Translations under genes and position numbers: made by a program
The notes under the pieces: model-generated
Told to the model about the DNA's origin: nothing
Databases searched by the model: none
What the model saw: the letters and a program-made list of their open reading frames with translations, nothing else
From: Thiohalocapsa halophila
GTDB lineage: Bacteria > Pseudomonadota > Gammaproteobacteria > Chromatiales > Chromatiaceae
Direction of reading: 5' to 3'
DNA length: 64,000 nt
Assembly (NCBI RefSeq): GCF_016583825.1
Contig: NZ_NRRV01000004.1
Coordinates: 1 to 64,000 of the forward strand
Shown: piece by piece, positions 9,901 through 19,051 of the stretch
How the letters are laid out: each line of letters begins with the position of its first letter
How positions within the stretch are numbered: the stretch's first letter is position 1

Positions 9901-10460
9901 TTCGGACCGTCGTCGCTGCCCGGCAGGCGAGCGATGTGCAGCTCCGCCTGAAAGCGCCCGCCGTCGGCGGCATCGAAGCGCAGCGCCGACAAGCCCTCGG
10001 CCCCGGATTGCTTGGCGCGCTGAAAGGCGCTGACCACGGCGCCGCGGTCATCCGGATGCACCAGGCGTACCAGAAAATATTGATGCGAGCGCACGTCGCG
10101 CAGTGCGAGCAGGCTGCGGGCCTGCGGGTTGGCCTCCAGCACCAGGCCGAAATCGTCCACCACCAGGCCGGCCATGGGGAGGCTGGTGAAGAGCGTGGTG
10201 TAGCGGGCCAGCGCCGTGCTCGCCTGTTGCTCGCTGGCGCGGAGCTCGTCGTTCTGGATCTCGAGCTCTGCCTGGTAGACGCGCAGATTCTCCAAGAGCT
10301 TGGAGATGTCCAAATTGCCGTCGGCGACGACCTGCTCCACCAAGTCGAAGCGCCCGGCGCGCAGGGCATCGAGGGCGTGGTGGCGCAGCCCGTCGGCGTC
10401 GGTCAGGGTGGTGCCGGGGTCTTGCTGCTCCGGCTCGCTGGGCGTCTTGGTTTTTGTCAT
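6984..10460 (-). CDS. multi-PAS GGDEF-EAL cyclic-di-GMP enzyme
   Basis: A cytoplasmic 1158-residue sensor that could both make and break cyclic di-GMP. About five PAS domains (residues roughly 85-200, 215-335, 340-460, 470-590 and 600-720) are followed by a GGDEF domain with an intact GGDEF at 803-807 and an EAL domain. The RxxD inhibitory site normally found before GGDEF is absent (PDAD instead). The EAL signature reads EVL (E931), a tolerated variant, and the other phosphodiesterase motifs are present: NLS, ELEVTES, VDDFGSGFSS, KIDK, AEGVET and QGFLFGRP. No membrane segment is seen, so the PAS domains must sense cytosolic cues. The gene lies 87 bases downstream of the CheB-CheR-PAS gene and is probably co-transcribed with it. 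Net activity cannot be read from sequence. Confidence 0.9.
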   Translation of the reverse strand: MTKTKTPSEPEQQDPGTTLTDADGLRHHALDALRAGRFDLVEQVVADGNLDISKLLENLRVYQAELEIQNDELRASEQQASTALARYTTLFTSLPMAGLVVDDFGLVLEANPQARSLLALRDVRSHQYFLVRLVHPDDRGAVVSAFQRAKQSGAEGLSALRFDAADGGRFQAELHIARLPGSDDGPKHYICALADQTEVIRQRDALARAYDALEQSEERYRVLADFSPDWDYWYGPDGAFRYVSPACLDITGYSAEDFRNDADLFERIIHPEDRPKWWPHLQGADESGDTDTCRPELRIITRSGETRWIEHVCRPVMAPDGRYLGRRGVNRDITKRHEAREALRASEARFRSVFDAAPIGIAMVGGDGRAVMTNPALQSFLGYSAAELQGLSFHDYTHPDDIAQDTQLFAELRAGQRRSYTRDKRYLRKDGSIVWGRLTVALIDSADGERYALGMIADIDEQRAAERALRDNDRRYRALFESAGEGMAVIQDGVFKSCNRAILRMLGYDDCTRLLGKRPADLSPPSQLDGQSSVEKERRLLAQADGERVARFEWEHQRSDGSILPVEVTLIPVHIDGRPAHYAIWYDLTDRRVAEEREERARTVFENTSEGIVVTDPEQRIIAVNRAFTEITGYTEDEVLGHTPRLLQSGRQDESFYQAMWASLTRTGQWRGQFWNRRKNGEIYPQLSTISAVYDAGGRLTNYIAVFGDITQLKRSEEALYELAHKDPLTGLANRTLLRARLEQCLHRAGRDGTMLALLFLDLDLFKNVNDTLGHPVGDALLQSVANAMADALPDADSIARLGGDEFIVLLEDMGEPNTAAQLARTLLEVFSQPFPAQDRELHITASIGISVFPVDGKDMDALLANADVAMYRAKEQGRNTYRFFKPEMTAGAAERLRLENALRGALARDELKLQYQPQVRLDDSCMYGAEVLMRWHHPELGIVPPARFIPIAEELGLIVDLGAWVLARACRQLAAWDARGLLVPRLAVNLSVVQLERPSLVEEVDAAVQESGIEPDRLELEVTESMLMRHAEQVIANLAALRDMGITIAVDDFGSGFSSLAYLKRLPIHRLKIDKVFVDHLTANANDDAIARAVIALGRGLGLEVIAEGVETEVQADFLRREGCAEAQGFLFGRPMSAAELEAFIADGGAVQLKPEA

Positions 10461-10547
10461 CGATGCGGTGAGCGGCGCCCGCTGCGGTTCGCGTGGTCCT
10501 GTGTGGCCGCGACCTGACGCTCGGGGCGCACGCCGCAGGCTTGGCGG

Positions 10548-13487
10548 TCAGTCGGGCGGGATGCCGCGATACCAGGGGGTGATGTCCACATGACTGACGA
10601 CGATGCCGCCGGTGCCATGCACGATGGGCGCGGCGTGCATGGCGAACCAGCGCTCGCCGTCGTCGCCGTGGTAGGGGTAGATCATGGAGAGCTTCTCGTT
10701 GGCGCCGCGGATGAGCTTGTCGAGGCCGTTTCGCAGCTCGCGCTCCAGGCTTGCGTCGAAACCGCTCTCGCCGGCCCAGGCGCCGGGGTAGCGTCCGCCG
10801 AGGCCGCCCTCGGCATGGTGGCTCAACGCGAACTCGCGCCAGGCACGGTTGATCATTTTCACCTCGCCGTCGTCGTCGAGCAGCGCCACATGCTCCGGCA
10901 GAGAGTCCAGCACCGCCTGCAAGCGCTCGGCATCGCGCAGCACGGTGACGTCGACAAAGGTGGCCACTGCACCGCGCGCTTCATGCTCGCGCACCGCGTA
11001 GGGCAGCACCCGCAGCAGGTAGAGCCGGCCGTTGGCGGCGCGGATCTCGCGTTGGGTCATTTCGCCCGCGATGATGGTGCGCTTGAGCTCTTCTACGAAC
11101 TCAGGGTAGTCCAAGAGGTTCGTGAAATCTTCGATAGAGCGCCCGAGATCGCCGTCGCGAATCTTGAACAGGCTGGTGGCCTCCGGCGTGAAGCGCGTCA
11201 GCAGCAGGTTCTCGTCGACGAAGATGGTCGCAATGGCAGCTGCCTTGGCCATGTTGTCCAGGTCCGCATTGAGGCGGTTGAGGATCTCGATCTTCTCCTG
11301 GTTCTCGGCGTTGACGGTGTAGAGCTCCTCGTTGACCGATTGCAGCTCTTCGTTGGATGACTGGAGCTCCTCGTTGGAGGCCATGAGCTCCTCGTTGGTG
11401 GCCTGGAGCTCTTCGTTGGCGGTCTCCAGCTCCTCGATGGTGGCCTGCAGGCTCTCGCGGGTCGCCGCGAGCTCCCGCTCCAGGGTCTGCACGCGCTCGG
11501 CGTGCTCCTGATCCATGTTCATGGTCTCGATGTCGCCGCGGAGCGGGGCGACATCCTCCACCGGCGTCAGGTCCGGCTCGAAGGAGAGCAGCAGGTGCGC
11601 CTCCCCCTGCTCCAGCGAGACGCTGCGCGCCACCAGCCGCAGCCGCTCGCTGCTGCCGTCCGGCAGCTGCATGGTCAGCAGGTCCGAGCGCAGCGGCTCT
11701 TGCCCGCGGGCGGTCTTGTGCAGCAGCGCCTGAGCCACCGGCGCCAGCGTCGGTGGCAGGAGCTTGGCCAGATCCAGGGTGACGGCTCCCTCGCCGATGC
11801 GCAGGTAATGACTCACGTCGCCGAAGACGTGCATCAGCTCTTGGTTGGCGTTGAGGAGCAGGCTGGTGGGGGCGTAAGAGCGCAGCAGGACGGACTCGCC
11901 GGCCTCGATGGCGGCCGCGTCGGTGAGCTGGCGGTCCTTCTGCGAGTGGCGCCGCGGATGCGCGCTGGCCCCGCCGGTGAGCCGCTGCAGCTGTGAGGCC
12001 CCGGTCTCCAGCGGCAGCGCCACGTGGCGCAGAATCCGGAACACCTTGGCCTTGGAGTTGACGGCGGTGAAATCCGTCTGCAGCTGCGCCAGGGTTTCGC
12101 TGGAGCCCAAGTAGAGGAAGCCACCCGGGGCCAGCGCATACTGGAGCCGCCGCAACGCCCGCTCCTGGGCCTCGGCGCGGAAGTAGATCAGCAAGTTGCG
12201 GCAGGACACCAGGTCCATGCGCGTGAACGGGGGGTCCTGGAGCAGATTGTGGCGCGCGAAGACGATGTTCTGGCGGATCTCGTTCTTGATGACGAAATGG
12301 TTGCCGCGCTTGTAGAACCACTGCTCCAGGCGCTCCGGTGAGACCTCCGTGGTGATGGCCTCGGAGAAGACGCCGGCGCTGCCGAAGTCCACGTTGTGCT
12401 GCTCCACGTCGGTCGCGAACAGCTTGATGGGCGGCCAGCGCCGGGCGCGGGTACAGGCCTCGGCGAACAGGATGGCGATGGAGTATGCCTCCTCGCCGGT
12501 GGAGGCGCCGGGCACCCAGATGCGGATCGGCTGGTTCTCGCTGCGCTCCTTGACGATGGTGTCGATGGCGGTCTGCGCCAGCACCTCGAAGGCTACCGGA
12601 TCCCGGAAGAAGCTGGTGACCGGGATCAGCAGCTCCCGGCGCAGGGCGTTGAGCTCGGTGCGGTCGCCGTCGAGCAGCCGGGCGTAGTTATCCAGGTCCG
12701 GCACGTGGCGCACCTGCATGCGCCGCTCGATGCGGCGCATCACCGTGGCCGGCTTGTATTCGCGGAAGTCGATGCCGCCCTGCTGTTGCAGCAGGTGCAT
12801 GGTCTCTTCCAGCGCGCTCTGGCGGTCGGCGGTGATGCCTTCCTCGGGCGGGCGGATGCGCGGGCGCGGGGCCTGGCTGATATGGTCCATCACCCGCGGG
12901 CCCAGCTCCTCCGGCGGCAGGGTGCCGTCCACCAGGCCGGTGGCGATGACGCTGCGCGGCATACCGTCGAACTTGGCGGATTCGGGCTCCTGCGCCAAGA
13001 GCAGGCCGCCGGCGTCGTTGATGGCCACCGCGCCGCGGGTGCCGTCGGAGCCGGTGCCCGAGAGCACCACGCCGATGGCGAACTTACCGAACTCCCGCGC
13101 CAGGGCGGTGAAGAAGAGATCGATGGGCAGGGTCAGCCCGCGCGGGTTCTTCGGACTCAGGCGCAGCTGGTTGCGCGCGACGCTCATGACGCTCGCCGGC
13201 GGAATCAGGTGCACCCGGTCCGGCTTGATCTCCATGCCGTCCTCGACCGTGACCACGGGCATGCCGGTGTGGCGGCCGAGCAGATTGCCCATCATGCTCT
13301 TGTGATCCGGCGACAGGTGCTGGATCACCACATAGGCGGCCCCGGATTGCGTCGGCAGGCCGTGGAAGAAGCGCTCCAGCGCGTCCAGGCCGCCGGCGGA
13401 GGCACCGACGGCGACGACATAGAATTTGGTGTCCGCAGGGGCGTCATCGGTGTGCGGCAGATCGAGGCCGCTGCTGGTGTCTGGCAT
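10548..13487 (-). CDS. CheB-CheR-PAS fusion protein
   Basis: A 979-residue fusion of chemotaxis-type methylesterase and methyltransferase domains with PAS domains. The CheB part has the catalytic triad S30 (GASAGG), H57 (IQHLSPDH) and D148 (SGTGSDGT). The CheR part shows [15 protein letters not shown], the SAM site [12 protein letters not shown] and [11 protein letters not shown] long coiled coil of repeated EEL-NEELQ units follows, then two PAS-like segments. No histidine kinase domain is attached, unlike many relatives. The start is the ATG at 13487 (MPDTSSG); longer in-frame extensions are Arg-rich and unlikely. No chemoreceptor or che genes are nearby. The gene downstream makes or breaks cyclic di-GMP, suggesting a joint signalling unit (inference). 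Confidence 0.9.
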   Translation of the reverse strand: MPDTSSGLDLPHTDDAPADTKFYVVAVGASAGGLDALERFFHGLPTQSGAAYVVIQHLSPDHKSMMGNLLGRHTGMPVVTVEDGMEIKPDRVHLIPPASVMSVARNQLRLSPKNPRGLTLPIDLFFTALAREFGKFAIGVVLSGTGSDGTRGAVAINDAGGLLLAQEPESAKFDGMPRSVIATGLVDGTLPPEELGPRVMDHISQAPRPRIRPPEEGITADRQSALEETMHLLQQQGGIDFREYKPATVMRRIERRMQVRHVPDLDNYARLLDGDRTELNALRRELLIPVTSFFRDPVAFEVLAQTAIDTIVKERSENQPIRIWVPGASTGEEAYSIAILFAEACTRARRWPPIKLFATDVEQHNVDFGSAGVFSEAITTEVSPERLEQWFYKRGNHFVIKNEIRQNIVFARHNLLQDPPFTRMDLVSCRNLLIYFRAEAQERALRRLQYALAPGGFLYLGSSETLAQLQTDFTAVNSKAKVFRILRHVALPLETGASQLQRLTGGASAHPRRHSQKDRQLTDAAAIEAGESVLLRSYAPTSLLLNANQELMHVFGDVSHYLRIGEGAVTLDLAKLLPPTLAPVAQALLHKTARGQEPLRSDLLTMQLPDGSSERLRLVARSVSLEQGEAHLLLSFEPDLTPVEDVAPLRGDIETMNMDQEHAERVQTLERELAATRESLQATIEELETANEELQATNEELMASNEELQSSNEELQSVNEELYTVNAENQEKIEILNRLNADLDNMAKAAAIATIFVDENLLLTRFTPEATSLFKIRDGDLGRSIEDFTNLLDYPEFVEELKRTIIAGEMTQREIRAANGRLYLLRVLPYAVREHEARGAVATFVDVTVLRDAERLQAVLDSLPEHVALLDDDGEVKMINRAWREFALSHHAEGGLGGRYPGAWAGESGFDASLERELRNGLDKLIRGANEKLSMIYPYHGDDGERWFAMHAAPIVHGTGGIVVSHVDITPWYRGIPPD

Positions 13488-13714
13488 GGGAGAACGGCTC
13501 TGTGCTTGCTGTCCAGCGTTATCTCCTCGGATTGTACGCCATTGCTGCGGGCGAACCCCGATCGGGCGTCCGAGGGGGCGCCGGATGCAGGCGTGAGCCC
13601 TGCGGCGCGCGCCCAAAACGCAGCGCCTGCGCAACGGATATTCGCCGATTGGCCTGCAATTTGATCTCCATCAGGCTCCGCGGTTGCGGTGGCGAGAGGG
13701 AAAACATCAGAATA

Positions 13715-14008
13715 TTCGGGCTTTCCGATGGGTGCCCCGGCCGCAGTCAGCCACCAGCTGTGCGGTGGCGGGGTTGAACGGGAAGCCGGTTCAACGCGGT
13801 CGGCGGTGCGCGAAACACCGCACTCCGCCACGCGTGATGCCGGCGCTGCCCCCGCAACGGTAGGCGAGTTTAGCCGCGACGACATGCCACTGTGGCCTTG
13901 GGGCCGCGGGAAGGTGTCGCGGTCGGGGACGCATTCAGCCGCAGCGCTCGGTTTTCCACCTGGGCGCGGCGCTGCGCTCCGCACTCGTGAGCCCGGATAC
14001 CGGCCCCT
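13715..14008 (+). promoter_or_regulatory. cobalamin riboswitch
   Basis: The conserved cobalamin-riboswitch blocks occur in order on the plus strand: GGGAAGCCGGT near 13780, GCTGCCCCCGCAACGGT near 13846, CCACTG at 13888, GGGAAGG at 13908 and the B12-box AGCCCGGATACCGGCC at 13990. Such aptamers bind adenosyl- or aquocobalamin and turn off downstream genes. It lies upstream of btuB and so would control the vitamin B12 receptor and possibly cobUTC. The 5' boundary is approximate. Confidence 0.93.
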
Positions 14009-14208
14009 CGGATGCTCGCGGCGTCGCGGAGGGCGGGGTCGGCGTGCCGGTGCCGCTCGTGTGCCCGCCGCAGCAATCGCCTGAGCCCGCTTCCGCGGGC
14101 CAGCGGCCTGCGCGACCTGCCTCGTCCATCGTCCACGCCGCCTGCTGCCTCTCGGCGCTTGTATTCACCGAATCCCCAGCGGGTGCGCGGGGAGTCGAGA
14201 GGCATTCC
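14009..14208 (+). promoter_or_regulatory. leader between riboswitch and btuB, with hairpin 14085-14100
   Basis: This 200-base leader should hold the expression platform. A perfect hairpin GCCCGC-TTCC-GCGGGC lies at 14085-14100 without a following T run. It is therefore not an intrinsic terminator; control of translation at the GAGAGG ribosome-binding site (about 14196) or a Rho-dependent mechanism is more likely. Which one applies is not visible. Confidence 0.35.
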
Positions 14209-16125
14209 ATGACACAACCAGCACACAGAGGCCCGCGGCAGCGCCGTCGCGGCGCTCCGCTCCTGGCAGCATCGCTGCTGTCCTTGACCACGGCCAGCCA
14301 AGGAGCCAACACCGATCCCGCCGCCGAGGGCGGCTTGGCCGAAGACGTGAGCGAGGTGGACCCCGTGGTGGTCACGGCCACCCGCACCGCCGAGACGGCG
14401 GATGCCACCCTGGTCCCCGTGAGCGTCGTCACCCGCGAGGAGATCGAGCGCACCCAGGCGCGCAGCACCATCGACGTGCTGCGCGGGCTGCCGGGCCTGT
14501 CCATTGCGAGCTTCGGCGGCCCCGGGCGGGTGTCGAGCCTGTATCTGCGCGGCGCCAACCCGAACCAGATCCTGTTCCTGGTGGACGGCATCAAGGTGGG
14601 CTCCGCTACCACGGGGCAGACCGAGTTTCAGAACCTGCCGGTGGACCAGATCGAGCGCATCGAGGTGGTGCGCGGCCCGCGCTCCAGCCTCTACGGCTCC
14701 GAGGCGGCCGGCGGCGTGGTGCAGGTCTTCACCCGCCGCGGCGGCGGGCCGCTCAGGACCTTCGGCAGCCTCACCGCCGGGCGCTACCAGACCGCGGGCA
14801 TCGCCGGCGGCATCCGCGGCGGCGGCGAGCAGGGTCGCTTCAGCGTTTCCGGCAACTTCGACCAGAGCCAAGGCTTTGATGCCTGTGCCGGGCGCGGCGC
14901 CCCCTACTTCGACGGCTGCGGCACCGACGAGCCGGATGCCGACGGCTATACGAACTACGGCGTCAGCGCCAGTGCCGGCTACGACATCTCCGAGCGCATG
15001 AGTATCGACGCCAACTTTCTGCGCGCCGAGACCGACGTGGACTACGACGGCGCCTTCCAGAACGAGGCCCGGAACCTGCAGCAAGTCGCGGGCGTGAATC
15101 TGCGCCTGCGCCCGCTGGATTATTGGGACGTCAAGCTGGCCGCAGGGCGCAGCTGGGACGAGCAGCGCAACTTCAACGACGGCGACTTTGCGAGCCGCTT
15201 CGACACCCGCCGCGACAGCCTGAGCTTGCAGAACGATGTCGCCGTGGGCGCCAATCATCTGGTCACCGTCGGCGTCGACTACCAAGAAGACAGCGTCACC
15301 AGCGACGTGGACTATGCCGTGAGCGCGCGGGACAATATCGGCGTCTTCGGCGAGTATCAGGCCTGGCTCGGCCCCGTCGGGGTCAAGGCGAGCCTGCGCC
15401 ACGACGACAACGAGCAGTTCGGCGGTCACACCACCGGCGACCTGGTGCTGGGCTACGACATCACGCCGGACCTGCGCGTCACCGCCGCCTATGGCACCGC
15501 CTTCACGGCACCCACCTTCAACGACCTCTATTTTCCTGGGGATGCGTTCTTTGCCGGCGGCAACCCCGACCTGGAGCCGGAGGAGTCGCGCAGCGCCGAG
15601 CTGGGGCTTGCCGGGCGCACCGGGCCCATGGACTGGTCGCTCAATGTCTACGAGACCCGCATCGACGACCTCATCACCCTGGTGCCGCCCACCTTCGCCG
15701 CCGAGAACATCGACGCAGCGCGTATCCGCGGCCTTGAGGCCGTGACCGTCGGCCGCCTGCTGGGCACCGACATCCGGGCCAACCTGACCCTGCTCGACCC
15801 GCGCAATGAAGCCGACGGGCCGGACGACGGCAATCTGCTCGCCCGGCGCCCGGAGCAGACCTTTCGACTGGACCTGGACCGGAGCTTCGACAAGGTCGGC
15901 GTCGGGGCGACTGTCTTCGTCGCCGGGCGGCGCTTCGACGACCCGGCCAACAACGTGCGGCTGGACGGCTATGGCCTGCTGGACCTGCGCGCGTCCTACG
16001 CGGTGAGCGAGTCGGTGCAAATCCAGGCGCGCCTGGAGAACGTCTTCGACGAGGACTACGAGACCGTGGCCTTCTACAATCAGCCTGGGCGTGGGCTGTA
16101 TGTGACGCTTAGGTATACGCCTTAG
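14209..16125 (+). CDS. btuB: TonB-dependent vitamin B12 receptor BtuB
   Basis: An outer-membrane beta-barrel that imports cobalamins using TonB energy. The 638-residue protein has a signal peptide (RRRGAPLLAASLLSLTTASQGA), a TonB box (DPVVVTATR at 51-59), a plug domain (YLRGANPNQILFLVDGIKVG; IERIEVVRGPRSSLYGSEAAGGVVQVFTRR) and a 22-strand-type barrel ending in GRGLYVTLRYTP. The ATG at 14209 follows GAGAGGCATTCC. The cobalamin riboswitch upstream and the cobUTC genes downstream make B12 the most likely ligand. A long in-frame extension upstream runs through the riboswitch and was rejected. Confidence 0.93.
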   Translation: MTQPAHRGPRQRRRGAPLLAASLLSLTTASQGANTDPAAEGGLAEDVSEVDPVVVTATRTAETADATLVPVSVVTREEIERTQARSTIDVLRGLPGLSIASFGGPGRVSSLYLRGANPNQILFLVDGIKVGSATTGQTEFQNLPVDQIERIEVVRGPRSSLYGSEAAGGVVQVFTRRGGGPLRTFGSLTAGRYQTAGIAGGIRGGGEQGRFSVSGNFDQSQGFDACAGRGAPYFDGCGTDEPDADGYTNYGVSASAGYDISERMSIDANFLRAETDVDYDGAFQNEARNLQQVAGVNLRLRPLDYWDVKLAAGRSWDEQRNFNDGDFASRFDTRRDSLSLQNDVAVGANHLVTVGVDYQEDSVTSDVDYAVSARDNIGVFGEYQAWLGPVGVKASLRHDDNEQFGGHTTGDLVLGYDITPDLRVTAAYGTAFTAPTFNDLYFPGDAFFAGGNPDLEPEESRSAELGLAGRTGPMDWSLNVYETRIDDLITLVPPTFAAENIDAARIRGLEAVTVGRLLGTDIRANLTLLDPRNEADGPDDGNLLARRPEQTFRLDLDRSFDKVGVGATVFVAGRRFDDPANNVRLDGYGLLDLRASYAVSESVQIQARLENVFDEDYETVAFYNQPGRGLYVTLRYTP

Positions 16126-16129
16126 GGAG

Positions 16130-16150
16130 GGGCTGAGGGCTGAGGGCTGA
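16130..16150 (+). repeat. heptamer array GGGCTGA (3 copies) after btuB
   Basis: Three perfect GGGCTGA units begin five bases after the btuB stop. Exactly three copies of the same heptamer, in the same orientation relative to the gene, cover the stop of nifU near 52069. The heptamers contain TGA, so an array can create a stop codon in one frame. Confidence 0.75.
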
Positions 16151-16190
16151 GGCCGGAGTTGATGCCTCGTTCCTCGCTCTGGGCACCTCG

Positions 16191-16225
16191 ACCCTCGAAC
16201 CCAGTCCCTAGACCCTGGAACCTAG
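16191..16225 (+). repeat. degenerate heptamer array (ACCCTAG-like, 5 copies) before cobU
   Basis: Five consecutive heptamers ACCCTCG, AACCCAG, TCCCTAG, ACCCTGG and AACCTAG keep a strict 7-base period with a common core CC-AG. The array lies 11 bases upstream of the cobU start, so it may spread into its leader. It is a third heptamer family in the window. Confidence 0.55.
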
Positions 16226-16236
16226 CCCCTTCTTCC

Positions 16237-16773
16237 ATGCATACCTTGATTTTGGGCGGCGTGCGCTCTGGTAAGAGTCGCCTCGCCGAGCGCTTGGCGC
16301 GCGAGTCGGGCCTGGCGGTCACCTATATCGCCACCGCCAACGCCTCCGATGAGGAGATGGTCGCGCGCATCGCCGCGCACCGCGAGCGTCGGCCGGCGGA
16401 CTGGCGGCTGGTGGAGGAGCCACTGGCGCTGGCGGACAGCCTGCGCCGCGAGGCCGCCGCCGGGCGCTGTGTGCTGGTGGAATGTCTCACGTTGTGGCTC
16501 AGCAATCTGCTCTGGGCCGATGACGATGCGCTGCTGGCCCGGGAGCTGGCGGCGCTGCCGGAGCTGTTGCCGGACCTACCGGGGCGGCTCATCTTCGTCG
16601 GCAACGAGACCAACCTGGGCGTGATCCCCATGAACGCGCTGGCGCGGCGCTACTGCGACCTCGCCGGCGTCCTGCACCAACAGCTGGCGGCGCGTTGCCA
16701 AGCCGTCTACTTCACCGCCGCCGGCCTGCCGTTGGCGCTCAAGGGGCCGCCGCTACAAGGAGATTCACAATGA
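16237..16773 (+). CDS. cobU: adenosylcobinamide kinase / adenosylcobinamide-phosphate guanylyltransferase
   Basis: CobU phosphorylates adenosylcobinamide and then attaches GMP, activating it for lower-ligand joining by CobS. The 178-residue protein has the P-loop GGVRSGKS at its N-terminus, [12 protein letters not shown], the conserved HRERRPADW carrying the guanylylated His, [13 protein letters not shown] and [12 protein letters not shown]. The ATG at 16237 starts directly at MHTLILGG; a 26-residue upstream extension covers only repeat DNA. The stop overlaps the cobT start (ATGA). Confidence 0.94.
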   Translation: MHTLILGGVRSGKSRLAERLARESGLAVTYIATANASDEEMVARIAAHRERRPADWRLVEEPLALADSLRREAAAGRCVLVECLTLWLSNLLWADDDALLARELAALPELLPDLPGRLIFVGNETNLGVIPMNALARRYCDLAGVLHQQLAARCQAVYFTAAGLPLALKGPPLQGDSQ

Positions 16774-17822
16774 CTGAAGACTGGCTTCGGGCACCGGCAG
16801 CGCTGCCCGACGCGGATTCGGCCGAGCTCGCTGCCGCCCATCAGGGCCGGCTCACCAAGCCCGCCGGCGCCCTTGGCGGGCTCGAGACCTTGGCGGTGCG
16901 CTTGGCGGGCTTGCAGCGCCGCTCGCAGCCGGCGGCGGATCGGGTCTGGATCACGGTCTTCGCCGCCGACCACGGCGTGGCGGCGGCCGGCGTCTCCGCC
17001 TTTCCCCAGGCCGTCACGGCACAGATGGTGGCCAACATGGCCGCCGGCGGCGCCGCTATCTCGGTGCTGGCGCAGGCCCTCGGCGCCGAGCTGGAGCTGG
17101 TCAATCTGGGCACGGTCGCGGAGGTGCCGGCGCACCCGCGGGTGCGCGATGCGCTCATCGCCCCGGGCACCGCCGACTTTACCCAGGGCCCGGCCATGGC
17201 CGATGCCGAGCTGGCCGAGGCCTTGGCGGCCGGCGCCGATGCGGTGGCGCGCGCGCAGGCACAGGGCGCCGACCTTTTTATCGGCGGCGAGATGGGGATC
17301 GGCAACACTACGGCGGCAACGGCGGTGGCCTGTGCCCTGCTGGATGCGCGGCCGGCGGAATTGGTCGGCCCGGGCACTGGCCTCGATGCCGCCGGCGTCG
17401 AGCGCAAGGCGGCCGTCATCGAGCAGGCCCTGGCGCTGCATGCCGGGCGGCTCGCCGATCCCGCGGCGGCGCTGGCCTGTGTCGGCGGCTTCGAGATCGC
17501 GGCGCTCACGGGCGCCTATGTCGCCTGCGCACAGCGCGGTCTCCCGGTGCTGGTGGACGGCTTCATCAGCACTGCCGCGGCCCTGGTGGCGGCGCGGCTC
17601 TGTGCGGGGGCCGAGGCCTGGCTGCTGCTCTCGCACCGCTCCGCCGAGCCCGGGCATGCGGCGATGTTGGCAGCGCTGGGCGGCCCGACGCTGCTCGATC
17701 TCGGCATGCGCCTGGGCGAGGGCAGTGGGGCGGCCACGGCTGTGCCCCTGCTGCGCCTTGCCTGTGCGCTGCACAACGAGATGGCGACCTTTGCGCAGGC
17801 CGGCGTCGCCGCCGGGCGCTGA
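16770..17822 (+). CDS. cobT: nicotinate-nucleotide-dimethylbenzimidazole phosphoribosyltransferase
   Basis: CobT makes alpha-ribazole phosphate from 5,6-dimethylbenzimidazole and nicotinate mononucleotide, the lower-ligand precursor of cobalamin. The 350-residue protein has [45 protein letters not shown] and the catalytic glutamate in LHNEMATF (E337). AAGGAGA precedes the ATG at 16770, which overlaps the cobU stop by four bases, so the two are translationally coupled. Confidence 0.95.
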   Translation: MTEDWLRAPAALPDADSAELAAAHQGRLTKPAGALGGLETLAVRLAGLQRRSQPAADRVWITVFAADHGVAAAGVSAFPQAVTAQMVANMAAGGAAISVLAQALGAELELVNLGTVAEVPAHPRVRDALIAPGTADFTQGPAMADAELAEALAAGADAVARAQAQGADLFIGGEMGIGNTTAATAVACALLDARPAELVGPGTGLDAAGVERKAAVIEQALALHAGRLADPAAALACVGGFEIAALTGAYVACAQRGLPVLVDGFISTAAALVAARLCAGAEAWLLLSHRSAEPGHAAMLAALGGPTLLDLGMRLGEGSGAATAVPLLRLACALHNEMATFAQAGVAAGR

Positions 17823-17855
17823 TGTGGACGCAGCGGTGGGCACGGAGCAGCGGCA

Positions 17856-18470
17856 ATGAGCAGCGCGGCTAAGTTGTCACGCTGTGTGGACCTGTTGCGC
17901 CATGGCGAGGCCGCCGGTGGCGCCTGCTTCCGCGGCAGCCGCGATGATCCGCTGACTCCGGCGGGCTGGGCGCAGCTGGAGGTCGCCACGGCAGTGGACG
18001 CGGCCGCCGGCGCTTGGGATCGGGTGCTTTGCTCGCCGGCGCAGCGCTGTGCGGCCTTTGCAGACGTGCTCGGCGCGCGGCTCGGGGTGCCGGTGACGGC
18101 GCTGCCGGCTCTGCGGGAGCGGCACTTCGGCGCCTGGGAAGGGCAGGCGGCGGCCAGGCTGCCAGCGGCGGACCTCGCGGCCTTCTGGAGCGATCCGGCG
18201 GGCTTCACGCCGCCGGGCGCCGAGCCGCTGCGCGACTTCCGTGCGCGTGTCGCCTCGGGCTGGCAAGAAGTGATGACCCTGACCTTGAGCCATCGCCAGC
18301 CGCTGGTGGTCACCCACGGCGGCGTCGTGCGCGCCATCCTCGGCGAGGTGCTGGGGCTCGCGGACGCATCCCTGCTGCTGCTGGAAGTGCCGCACGCCTG
18401 CCGCACCCGCATCCGTCTACCGGAGCCGCAAGCCGGCGGGCTGCCAAGCCTGGTGGCTCATGGCTGCTGA
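17856..18470 (+). CDS. cobC: alpha-ribazole phosphatase-like histidine phosphatase
   Basis: A 204-residue member of the histidine phosphatase superfamily, with LLRHGEA (H16) near the N-terminus, RCAAFAD, RERHFGAWEG and VVTHGGVVRAIL. Its position 33 bases after cobT supports removal of the phosphate from alpha-ribazole phosphate or adenosylcobalamin phosphate in nucleotide-loop assembly. Its 3' end overlaps the converging PAS-like gene by 13 bases. The general phosphatase family is certain; the specific substrate follows from context. Confidence 0.85.
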   Translation: MSSAAKLSRCVDLLRHGEAAGGACFRGSRDDPLTPAGWAQLEVATAVDAAAGAWDRVLCSPAQRCAAFADVLGARLGVPVTALPALRERHFGAWEGQAAARLPAADLAAFWSDPAGFTPPGAEPLRDFRARVASGWQEVMTLTLSHRQPLVVTHGGVVRAILGEVLGLADASLLLLEVPHACRTRIRLPEPQAGGLPSLVAHGC

Positions 18471-19051
18471 CGCTGGGTGCTCCCACCGCTGCGCGCAAGT
18501 CGGTCGAGCGCCGAGGCACAGCCCGGGCAGACGCAGTGGCGCGTGCGCGGCAAGCGCTCGCAATCGAACAGCCGCAGGGTGAGCACGCTGTCCTCCAGCT
18601 CCATCCAGCCGTGCCGCGTGTCCACGCGCTTGCAGCTACTGCAGATGTCGATCTGGCGTTGATCGCTCGGGTGGCGGGCGTCCAGCAAGTCCTGGGTCGT
18701 GCGGCGCTGGATACCGCGGATCTGGCTGCGAAACTCGATCTCCCGGGCGTCGTGGCAATAGAGCATCTCCATCTGCATGTGGCGACGGCAATCCGGGGCG
18801 TCGCAGCGATACGGGAAGCGGAAAGGGCCGGCGCCGTCGCGCAACCGGGCCATCAGCAAGCCGTAGAGGTAGCGCAGCTGCGGGTCCGAGATGCTCGCCA
18901 TCAGCGGTTGGCCCAGGACTTCGGCGGCGGTGACCGGCCAATCGTTTTCCGCCGCGAAGTCCAGCCAGGCGCTATTCACATAGCAGATGCGTCCGCGGGT
19001 ATCCACGCGATGTACGAAGATGCGGGGGTCGATCTGCTGGAACAGCTGCAT
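18458..19051 (-). CDS. PAS-like sensor protein with C-terminal Cys cluster
   Basis: A 197-residue soluble protein. The N-terminal part (FVHRVDTRGRICYVNSAWLDFAAEN) looks like a PAS domain. The C-terminus has ICSSCKR, a W-LE motif and CVCPGC, arranged like the Cys-rich tail found after PAS domains in some sensor kinases, and may bind zinc or iron. No kinase, GGDEF or DNA-binding domain is attached. The ATG at 19051 gives the best start; a longer in-frame ATG adds 42 non-conserved residues. It converges on cobC and interrupts the cobalamin genes, without an evident role in them. Confidence 0.65.
   Translation of the reverse strand: MQLFQQIDPRIFVHRVDTRGRICYVNSAWLDFAAENDWPVTAAEVLGQPLMASISDPQLRYLYGLLMARLRDGAGPFRFPYRCDAPDCRRHMQMEMLYCHDAREIEFRSQIRGIQRRTTQDLLDARHPSDQRQIDICSSCKRVDTRHGWMELEDSVLTLRLFDCERLPRTRHCVCPGCASALDRLARSGGSTQRQQP

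Noticed and set aside
8220..10517. Long plus-strand reading frame (about 765 codons) opposite the GGDEF-EAL gene
   Set aside because: It mirrors the codon pattern of the real minus-strand gene, has no recognisable domain, and is typical antisense openness of high-GC DNA.
14085..14100. Hairpin in the btuB leader as an intrinsic terminator
   Set aside because: No T run follows the stem, so it was kept only as part of the leader and not called as a terminator.
13870..16020. Long minus-strand reading frame (about 716 codons) opposite btuB
   Set aside because: It runs through the cobalamin riboswitch and the complete btuB gene; its translation shows no domain.
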